A stretch of 64,000 nt of DNA from Tomocerus qinae (Eukaryota > Arthropoda > Collembola > Entomobryomorpha > Tomoceridae), in the NCBI GenBank assembly GCA_020055645.1, contig CM034546.1:120888375-120952374 (forward strand). The letters are read 5' to 3'. The number at the start of each line of letters is the position of its first letter. Within the stretch, counting starts at the first letter, position 1. The notes below the pieces were generated by a model, which had not been told where the DNA came from, did no database searches, and saw only the letters and a list, made by a program, of their open reading frames with translations. Of the stretch, positions 11,123 through 22,216 are shown piece after piece. The position numbers and the translations under genes are program-made.

Positions 11123-12379
11123 CTAATCACTTTCGAAGTCATAATCTTCGAAATATTCATTAACCTGAAGTGCATCCATTAATACTCTAACACAGATGAA
11201 TAAAAACAATGTTTTTACACTAAATTCCAGAATATATCTTACATTTGTATTTTGTCTTAATTGAGGTCTCTCTGAACAGCAATTGACTGGCCAAAACTGG
11301 TTTTGGTTACCGACTTTTCTCCTAGCATTTTTTTTGCTTCGCCATTCAAGCTCTAATAAACGCTGCCTTCTATTGTAGTGTCGGTATGGAACTTTGAATT
11401 TTATTCCACGATGTACGTTGTTGCGACGCGGCCTATTCTTACAGGTGTCTTCGGTTTCGTAATCTCCAAAACACGATGAATTGCTATTATCATCAGGCGA
11501 TGATGATAAAGAGGAAGGTATTTCTCCGTCGGGAATATTAGCATTAGCATTTTCTACGTTCTGTCTCAAAAATTTCACGCGCTTTGTTAAAGACCGTAAT
11601 CTGAGATGCAGGGGTCTCCTTCTTTTAGGAATTGTCCTAATATAGTTTTTAAGAACTGAAGAATGACCCTTTTTTGGAAACTCTTTGCTTTTCACTGTAT
11701 TATTGTTGAATTTCCGATTTGACTTAGCAAGAAATTCCAAACATAAATCATAAGCCAATGCACTTTCCTTTTGATTGTAACAGAGACTATTCAGCACATC
11801 CTCTTCAGTTACATCTTCATTGTTTTTACATGTCATACTCGTATCACCACCACTAGGAACTATTCATAAGACATCAAATAATCATCTATGAGAATGTTTT
11901 ACCTTATTGCTGATTAATAATGAAGGATGTATGTAGGTATTTTGTTTTCATGCCTTACCATCTAATTGGATATATAATCTGGATCTTAAAAGAAGATCTT
12001 CTGTTTTTTCCAAAATCTCCTTAAATTTTTCTTCAGGGAGCTCGTCGTTTTGCTGAAATAGCTGCTCAAGATCACAATTTCGGCATAAAGTTGTCACTGG
12101 AGGCTATCACAAAGGTATTTACGATTAGAGAGAACGTTTTATCAGTTATCAGTATTTGTCATACATTTATGATAGCCACAATGACTCAGAATACCAAATT
12201 TAAATTTAAGAAACAGAATAAATAGTAAAGACATAATATTATCATCTTTCGTTAATTGTATTAGCATTTGGTTGTATTTGCAGAAATATATAACTATATC
12301 TTAAGTATTTTATTATTTGTGTAGCTTATTCGGTATTTACCTCCACGGGAGAAATTTTATTTTTAAAGAGCCAGTCCAT
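11123..12379 (-). CDS. Orphan Arg/Lys-rich protein with C-terminal hydrophobic segment, 3 exons
   Basis: I do not recognise this gene. Exons are 12379-12341, 12103-11959 and 11859-11123. Phases 0 and 1 fit and give 306 aa starting MDWLFKNKISPVE. The N-terminal part has a CxxC (CRNC) and an acidic/leucine helix (EEKFKEILEKTEDLLL). The middle is strongly basic (PKRRRPLHLRLRSLTKR) followed by a Ser/Asp-rich linker. Near the C-terminus a hydrophobic stretch (about residues 269-290) could be a tail anchor, followed by an acidic end (EYFEDYDFESD). No catalytic motif is visible. It shares strand and proximity with the CFA-synthase homologue but is 1.1 kb away, so no co-transcription is implied. It lies between two members of the envelope-like family. 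Confidence 0.65.
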
Positions 12380-13788
12380 GTTAGTTTTACATCTACATTA
12401 CCTACTCAAGATATGTATAGATTGGCTATCTAATCTTGCTAGCCTAAAATATTTGGCATTTTAGTACAATGCTGTTGCAGGAATTGTCACCTGCATTTGG
12501 TCAACGTTGTAGACATAATTATATTACACATGCTGGACAGACATTCCTTTAGTAATCTCCATTGCATATCGTTGTGTCGTTGATATTCACGTTCGTGTCT
12601 CGTGTGCATTTTACTTACAGACATTTTCGATCAGAAGAGCAGAAGAGTATTGCAGTTACCAAGTTTCTATGGCGAATTGGCGATTACCATCTTAGTCGGT
12701 CTTACTCTACGTGCTGGTAACCTCTCTGGTTGTAGTAATTTTGTAGCTACCAAATGCCAAGCAATGCAATATTTCAGTTGCATAAAATACTTATATTTAA
12801 CATTTAATGTAGATAAATATGTGATATTCAATGTTGTGACAAAATCAAATTGGTTTTAGAGTTTTGATGTTCTCGTTTCTGGACTTATTGAAAAAATGTG
12901 TAAATTGTGTTACAATAATTAGGCTACCTATATGTGGCAAAATATTTCATCGAATGTTGTTAGTAAGCATATTATTATGAAGCATTTATTCTCACTGACT
13001 TTATAGCTAATGCTTGCACAAATAGCGCAGTAGTAAGTATATACTCTAGGAATTTTTATTACGCGAACTTGGGATTTTGAGAGGTTAGTTGAAATGGGTT
13101 GCAAAAATAATAAAATAAATAATAAAATCGCAATCCTGTCCCGTTTCATTTTTATTAAAATTATCAGGTCGTCAAGGATTTAAGACATGAATTGCTAAAT
13201 TCTGCAAAATGACATTTCAAAATTTAATACATGGATAAGGCCTGTTTCAAGTTCGCGTAATAAAAATTCCTAGAGTACATAGACTGTCATAACCAAAACA
13301 TTTACAGACAAAACTTATAATGCTACCGGTGCACTAATACTGTAACTGAAGCAAAGGTCATCGCTCAATGTACTTGCTTTTATAATTTGATGCAACTATT
13401 AGTTAGGTTTTAAGATAGTGAATAGTGAAGTAGTATTATGTTAAGAATTACCACGTAACATTGCAACAACGATGTTATTATATGCTACTTAGGACTTATC
13501 AGAAACTACAATAGTGTTATGACCATGAACCTAAAGACCATGAGATAGGCAAATTATTAATTATCATTACACATGTGATATCAATAATAACTCAGTTTTG
13601 AGAATTAAAAAAATGAATAACTGCACAATATTGGGTAAAGAAAAACAAATGTCCTTTTACTACATTTATTCGCTGAAAATAATTTAAATATTGGTAGTTT
13701 ATGTACTGAATTGAACGTATTTCAATTAATACACACGAATTACTTAAAGTACACACAAATAGAATTTTGGATCATTTACTATTTTAAA
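12380..13788. other. Intergenic with possible divergent transcript and a MITE
   Basis: A plus-strand ATG at 12471 opens 27 codons, and an acceptor-like tttacttacag near 12620 precedes an 85-codon ORF ending at 12859. No convincing splice join or family similarity was found, so no gene is called. The MITE at 13044-13275 is listed separately. The rest shows nothing. Confidence 0.4.
13044..13275. mobile_element. TA-flanked MITE with perfect 28-bp terminal inverted repeats
   Basis: The left end (13044-13071, starting ctctaggaatttttatta) is an exact reverse complement of the right end (13248-13275, ending ataaaaattcctagag). TA dinucleotides flank both sides (13042-13043 and 13276-13277), as expected for Tc1/mariner-type target duplication. 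At 232 bp with no ORF it is non-autonomous. Perfect arms imply recent insertion. Confidence 0.8.
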
Positions 13789-15235
13789 CTAGAGCCGGGT
13801 GACTCTGTAGCCAGTGTCCAATCCATTCTTGGATAAAACAATTTGCCAGTTATTCATTTTCCTTGCTTTGAATGTTCCTTTGGCCATGATAAGGTAATAC
13901 TCCCACATGAGGAAGAATTTCTTTCCATAGTGCTGGATGATCCATTCTTTGCTTTTAAATAGATTGTCAGTCCAGGCTTGTAGAGTATGAAGGTAATCAA
14001 AGCTAATGACATGCCAATCTTCAATTACAAATAGTCCATTGATGGCATTGCATATTTCCATGTAATTCGACAGCCAACCGTAAGGAAAGAAATATTTCTG
14101 AAAGAAAGGTTCGCTTCCAGGCATATCTGGATGTGAAATTCCAATAGTCTGTAAAAGGAAGATTCCATCGTCTACCAAACATCTGTGAACTACTTCCATA
14201 TAAGTCCTATGATTCTTCGTTCCAGTATGCTCAAACATTTCTACTGAGACGATCCGATCGAATTTCTCATTCATTTCTCGGTAATCGGCAAAACGAATAT
14301 CAACTGGCAATCCTTTGCAGATGTCTCGTCCGTATTTTACCTGCTCTTCAGAAATCGTGCAACCTACAACAGATACTCCGTAATTGGTTGCAAAATATTT
14401 TGCAAGACCACCCCAGCCACAGCCAATATCCAAGACTCTATTATTTTTGAAAATTAATATTTAACTTAAATGCCAAATTTTATTAATTAACAAATCGTTA
14501 TTATTTAGTAATACCATGAAATACAGATTATATATGTACACGCTGGCGTTTATTAATATTAAGTAGTTACCTCATTCCTGGTTTAAGTTGTAAGTTTTGA
14601 GCAAGGAGTTCCATCTTTTCTATTTGGGCTTCTTCGAGATTCTTAGCATTTTTCCAGTAGCCATTAGTGTAGTTCATATACTTGTCAAAAATCTTTTCAT
14701 AGAAATCATTACCTGTTTGTCAACAAATAATTAACTTAGAAAAATGTTGTAATTTTCAATAGGGCTACTAAGACCTTCTCCGAGTAATAAATAAATAGCG
14801 TAGAAAAGGAATGTGATTCATACCAGCATCGTAATGAAGCTTTCCAACTTCCCAAACATATTTGGGAGATTGTAAATTGAAATATTTCGGGAGCCAAGAC
14901 AGAGGATGGTGGAGTTCATAGTAGCCTCTGGATCGGAAAATTCTTCTTGCAAACTCGCACATATCTTTCACGGTAAACATTTCTTCCATAAAGGTTTCTC
15001 CGACTCCAAGGGAATAATCCGATGCTACTCGATAGTACCACTCTTCGTTGTGGATCTGTGGATCCCAAGGATCCTTTCCATTCACAGTAATACCATATTT
15101 GGACAGTTTATATCTAACATATCTCTTCAGACCTGCCTCGAAAAAAGGAACGTAGCAAAGAAGTTTTAATATTTTCTTGTAAACTTCCCATAACAGAAAT
15201 AGTGTATTGTTCCCTATGTGATTGATCAAAGTCAT
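13789..15235 (-). CDS. Cyclopropane-fatty-acyl-phospholipid synthase homologue (CFA synthase-like methyltransferase), 3 exons
   Basis: SAM-dependent lipid methyltransferase homologue. Exons are 15235-14824, 14712-14571 and 14437-13789 (400 aa; phases 1 and 2 fit). The C-terminal catalytic domain is very close to E. coli Cfa. It has HYDAGND, a SAM-binding loop VLDIGCGWGGLA (residues 186-197), DRIVSVEMFEHTG, the EDWH motif and a YY pair near 365, with alignment offset constantly 15 residues through to the H266 position. Family knowledge: C139, E239, H266, I268 and Y317 of E. coli form the bicarbonate pocket. Here E254, I283 and a Tyr are kept, but the Cys is Asn154 and the His is Gln281. The N-terminus (residues 10-35) is hydrophobic/amphipathic and may contact membranes. 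CFA synthases are mainly bacterial and plant, so an animal copy with introns suggests ancient horizontal transfer or patchy retention. Activity on cyclopropane formation is uncertain. Confidence 0.9.
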
Positions 15236-16567
15236 GGTTCGTTAAAAGATTTGTAATTTCACTTTTGGAAATCAAGACTAATAAAATGATTCTTCAGCAA
15301 AACCCAGCAAACGACTGACATCCTTCTAACTAAAGTACCTCTGCAAAGACGTAGCGTTTGCACCCGTTTGACCTCTTTTACTTTGGAATTTTTTGCTGTT
15401 CCGTTTCCCTTTTCTATAAGGAATTCTAGCATTTCATAATAAGTGCAGTTTCCTCTTCAGTTCACATCCCCTCTTTAAATCGTTAGGTAGTGGGTGAAGA
15501 AGAGTTCAAGCTTAAGCTGTCAAACCGGTATGCTAAACCAGACTCAAAACGCATCCACACACCGCAGAGAAACATGCTGTCCATATACCCAAACACACAT
15601 GACATACCTAGTCGATTCTTACATATCTTTTAGCAAAACTTGAGAAAATCGAACGAATATTTATCCAAATTTATAAAGAACGTGTCTACACCATGTGGAT
15701 GTGACTTCTAGTACAGTACAACTGTCCACTATTCCAAACTATTCATTATTTCACACAATAAACATTAACACGGGGTTGTTTACCTATAGTAAGGTTTCTT
15801 ATGAAAATCTGTATATTTGGTACATTCATTCTTTAAATTGTATTTACTTTTCACATATTGACATAAACCTACAAAAATGACCCCCATGGATGAAAATGAC
15901 AACCTAAAGGATTATTCATTACCATTATTGTTTATTTTGACATTAGATTGCCCAAATTGTATTACTTCTGGAACTCATACTTCCGACATGTAGAAATTGT
16001 AGTGTTTTTAAGTATTGTCATTTGTATAATTAATTCTTATACTGAAGGGTTATTTCATTATAATTTCAAAAGTAGCTTTAACTTCCTTAAAATGAAAAAT
16101 TTAAGTAATTTAGTTCATTACGACATGTGTCTAATTTGTAAATCGAAGCTTCAGTCCTGAATTTCTTCCCACAGTTTGAATACTGAACTTTGTTCTCTGA
16201 AAAGCAGTTTTGTATTAGGACTTCCGTTTCTTGCTCTGTTGGGTCATTGGCTTTGTCCTTTCCTCTTTGATTGTAACTTAACATGTAACATCTTTTTAGT
16301 ATAGCAATTAATTGGTCGTATGTAGACTTCCTATTAAGAAATCGTAGCCATTTAAAATCCCTAGACTTGACTTATAAAATTTAACATCACATGCAACATA
16401 GCTACATAATTCCGTTTCAAAGAATATCAAAGTATATCTTGTGTATCACTTGCATCATTTGAATCTGCTTAACTTTGTGTTGTTTGTACAAATTGTGTCC
16501 TGACAAATTGTGACCATTCCTGCGTTATGATCTCTAATATAGCTATATCACTTTTTATAATACAGGA

Positions 16568-16600
16568 CTCAATGGTATGTGTTTAATAAATACCATTGAG
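16568..16600. repeat. Perfect 11-bp stem-loop
   Basis: ctcaatggtat at 16568-16578 and ataccattgag at 16590-16600 are exact inverted copies around an 11-base loop. It has no nearby gene and its role is unknown. Confidence 0.5.
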
Positions 16601-18229
16601 CCGACTTTATTACACTTTGCAATAGTTTGTCAATTAATGCATAAGTCATTCCTTAATTTTGAACAAGAACTACAGTTATGACTGTAATTAACTAATTGCA
16701 TGTCAAAATAGTCTTTGACTGAGCTATGTGCCATTATCTTAATTATTACTGTAGTCTGTCGTAACTTATAATATTAGTTGACTATTATTACTTGAGACTG
16801 GAGTTGGGACATTCCTAATTTTACTGATGCAACTCGACAATAAAAGATCAATTTGATTTGTCTGCAATGTACATAGCATGTGTCAGCAATGCAATAGTTG
16901 ACAATTCTCAACCGTACAATTACATAGTATATTAATACTAGGTATTTATAGGTAATGCATATCTGTATCTTATTTCTGCAATTCTTCAATACTTGTTATT
17001 TCTCAATCCTTGTACTTTTGAGAAAAAGCCTTTGTGTTTGTGCAACGTTACAAATTGTAACTGTTGCATTTACTATGTACCTTTCTTTTGCACTGCTTGC
17101 TAAAAGATTCGCTTTACATGCGCCTTACGTAAACATACCATCGTGTGCATAAAGGGTTGAGTATATAACATGTGGAAGAGAAGCTTCCGTCGATCTACAA
17201 TGTCCCATAAGAAAAGTGAAGGATTTTGACGGCAGTGCAACTGCACTCAAAATGATAATGCGACTAAGTCGAAGTCAATGCACGAAAAGTTGTATACAGA
17301 GTACACACAACCATTTGGCTGCATAATTTTATTATAAGTTCCTCCTTCCTCGTTCATAGTACTAGTACCCTATACTCCGTATTGAATCATTTACTTTCGC
17401 ATGGTTTTGCTCTGTAGATGTAAACACTAGGTTTTTGGCACATATATGAAATAGGAACCATATTTAGCTTGTGGCTTAAAAGTGTCTATCTTGGCTATAC
17501 TTAGCTACTTACCAACCTACACATTGAGAATAAGAGACTAATAGGATTCTTAAAGTTCTAAGGATTGTATTCACTACTCACTTCGGGAATTCAATTGCCC
17601 AAGGGAAAAATATGGATAATGAAAATGGTAAACGTACAATTTAGGTATTCACTTGTAATTCATTTACGATTACTATTCCCGTCCAAAAATTGAATTTACA
17701 TTAAATTGTGAATACTACCTTAGCGTCATGAATTCTGTAATTCGTGATTGAATTAAATAATTTCAATGATCCTAATAGATTACATTTTTCATAAAATGAT
17801 AAAAATATAAATATTATTTAGCCATTTACTTAATACACCCAATGGTTTAAATACTTATTTTTTGGATTCAAATTTACCAAAATTAAAATCTTCTGCATCT
17901 GTTTGTATCGATCACCAAAAAATATGCAGTAGAAATAATAATTGTTGTATTCATTGAAAATAAAAAGTTTTGTGACATTGAAGATAAGCTGTTTTTGTAC
18001 TTCATAAACTACTACCGTAAAAAATTCTGAAAATAAGACTATAATTTGTATATTGGTGTGTGTTGTTTTGAGTAAATAGGAAGCAGATTCATATTTGCGA
18101 AGGGGAAGATGAGATTATGAGATGTAAGTTGATGTAGGTATATGTATGTAACACTGCGACAGAGCATAAAGCAGATACACTTTATATATATAGATACCTA
18201 TGTTTATATATAAAGGTATACTAAGGAAA

Positions 18230-18670
18230 GGGTTATATGTAAGTTATAGAGCGCTGAGCGGGGGGAGTGTGAGAAAGTTGCATAAGAGGTGGGTGGGTGC
18301 TGATAAGAGAAGCTTTAGCTTCAGTACATAATCCTAGGGAGTAGGAAGTCGAATTGTGGTACGAGTGAGACCGATGTGTACTTATATGGACATTGAAATG
18401 GGTCGTGCTCGCGTGTCTCAGAAAAATTCGCCCCAGTAGCATACAATGGAAGTCACTGAGATGTGAGCATTTCGGCGTCAGATTTCAATACAGTCCGGTT
18501 GGTCTGGCCGTCGCTCCAGATCAGCAGCCATTCATGAGCACGCGTTACCTCCATGCGGACTCCGCCAGTTTGTTCTTTGCAAGGAAAATGTACTCTCCAC
18601 AAAGATTCTCTACGCCTATTACGTAACAACTCTTCCCTATCCCAACACTCACTCACATCCCAACACACAC
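18230..18670. other. GC-richer island in the gene desert, possible exon or promoter
   Basis: The base composition rises well above the surroundings, with several CG dinucleotides. The left part is purine-rich and the right flank (18590-18720) pyrimidine-rich on the plus strand. Open frames of 69-77 codons exist on both strands, but none resembles a known family. The same purine-left, pyrimidine-right layout surrounds some minus-strand exons of the guanylyl cyclase, so this could be an exon of an unseen minus-strand transcript, a noncoding RNA or a regulatory island. Confidence 0.3.
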
Positions 18671-21600
18671 AGCTCCCACAATTATAAACACCCTCAAGTC
18701 AAAAGCAACTCTAAAGCTCTATGGCTCTATCCTAAAACTCGTCTTGTTTGTCAATCTACATTGCACACATACTTCAAATTGTCACAAGATGTAATATTAT
18801 GCTCAATCATAATGAGAATAAATGCATCATTTAATCACACAAGACATACAAAATTTATGCAGCATCATAAAATCAGTATTATCTGCTCGAATAAATTTTG
18901 TACCAAAAATTATATGAGCGAATTATTAAAATGTTCCTATTGTGTTAGCAATTGTGTTAGTGACAACAATTTTCTGACTATGCAAATAAATAAGACAGCT
19001 AATTGCATTTGATGGGCACTTACAAAGAAAAATCTATCTACAAGATGCAAACTCCCATTCCTTGTTTCCAGATGGTTTACATACATTAGTAGGAAATATA
19101 ACTGATATCACTGATCTATGTACATTGCACTACAAAACAAGTTTCTTTTAATTGGTGCAACAGTATAAGTGAGTATAAGTAGTTACTAACTACATGCTAA
19201 AAAAATTTACGACCTGAATGACTCAATACTCGCTTTCCAGAATGACATTTCTGTTTTTGATCTCATTTCCCATTCAGGTGTTAAATAGACGTAAAGCATC
19301 ATTGTAAAAGTATTGTGTATACAGCTAATGAGACTACTCATTTCACTTAAAAAGTCGGAGATTACGCTCATTAAAATTCCTAATCCGTGGTTCTTTGTAT
19401 AGTCGTTATTGTTATTGCTTGCTTATGCCGTGGTACGCGAAATTGAATTCCAAGAAAATGGTCCACTTATTGTTAATTTATGGTTATAGGTATAGCTAAA
19501 TTATAGCAAACAGCTTTTCGACCTCGGCTATCGATCAGTTAATTAAATGAAAGCGTAATTTTCCTTCTTCTCTTCTTTCCTTTAATAATGCAAATGTTAA
19601 AACTTTCAATTGTACTGTATTTTGCAGTATTAATTTTTTGAGCTAATCATGCAAATTAAATAAAGATGCAAAAAATGTTACTCGATATTTGTAAGACAAA
19701 CTCTTACATCGTAGTTTCTACTTAGCATCATTTCATTCATATTCATGAGATATGATGATAATATTTCCACCCTGATAATTTATGTCAGATTGACATTCAG
19801 AATAACAAGGTTAAGAATGACTTAGGATTTAGAGCGGGAGAGATGTGCAGAAACTTTGCCATTAGCAGAAATATAGTTGCAGAAGCTTTTTCAGCAGCTC
19901 AAAATCCCACACATTGGAAGTCCGTTGGTTACCAAGCAAAACTGCGCAAGTTAATATCAGTTGTATAATGGTAGTGGGAAGTTGTTGGTTTAGGAGTAGT
20001 TTCTGTATGTGCATTTTCAATGTTGTGCTCATAAACCCAAAACGAACTTCTGTGCTCAACAGCCGTAGAATGCAGTAATCACTGTAGACAAAGATTTCCC
20101 TATCCTAATATAATGTCTACCTATAGATATTTAATTAAAGCTATATAGACATAGACAATGACCTAACATTTTGAAGAGGTAAGACAATTAATGGAATGAG
20201 TAATTAAAAGATCATGAAAATCAGTCAAATAATAATAATTCAGACTATAATCCCATCACATTTACTCAATCACTCTAAATGCTATTGGAAAGAGAATTAT
20301 AAAACTTAAAGCAAGACTTAAAGATCTGGATATAATATTAAGGGTATGCTCCAACTATGACATTATAGTAAAGCTTTGATATAAATAACATAGATTAAAT
20401 CAATTAGTATCTATGCAAGGATAAGTATAGCATTAAAAAAGTATTTGTACGTTTTTTAAAAAGTTAATGACAGTTTAAAGATTGAACGAGCACTTTTTCT
20501 TATTATACATTCCGGAGCATTAAGCGTTGTGGCACGTATTACTCTATGTAAAAAATATTATTATCAAATTCATTAGGATAAATCTTATCTGTGTTATGCC
20601 ATACTAATGATTATCTATGTACATGTTTAAGAGTCATACTGCGAGTAACCGTAAGCATACTTTTGTATAGATCACAAACTTCTTTAGGGATTGTGCAGGT
20701 TAGTATGTATCTGTTTAAGAAACTAGTTTACTAAGACAAGTCTGAATATAAAGCTTTCTCACTTTTCTATTCAATTACTATCTCTCAATAGCCGACATAA
20801 AAGAAACTGTTGATTTTAAGCAACTTTCCAAATCTTGCGATTAGTTATGTACATACAGGTATATAGCTATACAAGAAATAACAATGCTCCGTCACAGTGC
20901 ACAGATAATTAATGACTAAAAACCAAATTACGATATATATCTTTTTTATCTATTTGCTTACTGTATGCTGTAATACGCAATTAAAAACACATAAAAGAAC
21001 TTGTGTAGTTACATTCATTTGTCTGCCTTCCTTCCTTCTCGATTTTTAAATAACCCAAAACTTTTCCAATCCCTTGTCTATCTTAAAAGAGAGCAACTGC
21101 ACGATGAGCTCTTTTATCTGTCCCTTTTTATCTCCTATTCATAGTTATCTGTGCTTAGACGGATGACAATATTCAACCTATTGTTTGTTATTGCTGTGAG
21201 CGGTCCTTGAGTGAACTTTGACCAAAGTGAATATAGAATTGGGAATTTTTTGTATATAATTTTACCTTGTATACAATAACAATTTAGAATATCTACGTAT
21301 ATTGACATTGAGACATTTATTGAGTAGAACAAAAAATTAATATTAATATTATATACATAATGATTATTATATGCATATAGTATGCATGTAGCTCATTCAA
21401 CTCATTACTATCATATAAACTGTTGCTATGAATAGTCTAACTGACTGAATGTCCGCCACGAGTTAAGCGTGTTATCACAAGTTCGTTTTGATTAAGATGA
21501 CAAAAAAAACTGATTTAAGAGTGGTCTGTTGTATACGTGAATGTTAAAGTTTTACTGAACGATGTAGATAATAATATGCCCATAGCCTTTGGCATTCATT

Positions 21601-22216
21601 CGCTTGAACTTTTAAAGTATTGTGTGAGGAGTGTGAGTGTGAAGTACTTAATATACTTTAAATGAGCCAACCAAGAAGTTTTTCCCTTTACAGTAGAAAG
21701 TTAATTTAATGCTTCTTTTGGGAGTATTACGACGAAGTATCTGCAGATAAATAAAGTGTAGCAACTAAATAGGATCTTGTCTGTCATGCAACACTTGTTT
21801 TCTGACTCGCGTTCAGTGTTAAATATTACTAGAAGTTGATACAATTAGGGAGAATTTACTAGTCCGCTGAAGATAGCATTTCTCTTTTTGTTTTGTAATA
21901 TATTGACATTTAATTACATTGAGTTCGTCAAAACAAATTCATTTCTAATTCTACTTATCTAATAGAAGTATGTGATAGCGTGTGCAGAGCTACTACAGAA
22001 AATGTATACACAATTGTAAACAGGAAATCATTCCAATTACTTGTATTTCATAGACTGTGTCGCCAGATTGTGATTGACAAAGTTGACATTTTACAACGGA
22101 GTGTGCTTCTAAATTACTTTTATATTAATTGGAATCTGTTTTATTACTCCTCTTAACCTCCAGTTAATTTTTCTACGAGTTTATTACCTTGTTTTAACTT
22201 TTTTGTTTGTTTCACA

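Larger units (their letters stand above)
15236..22216. other. 7-kb gene-poor region
   Basis: No confident gene. Items seen: an 11-bp perfect hairpin at 16568-16600 (ctcaatggtat / ataccattgag), an AT palindrome around 18180-18220, and a richer-GC island at about 18230-18670 described separately. The last ~50 bases before copy 2 hold a pyrimidine tract ending in ctccag at 22163, a possible 5' UTR splice acceptor for that gene. Confidence 0.5.

Noticed and set aside
12471..12859. Possible plus-strand two-exon gene divergent from the orphan gene
   Set aside because: Every donor I tried either created a stop at the junction or gave a short product without recognisable similarity.
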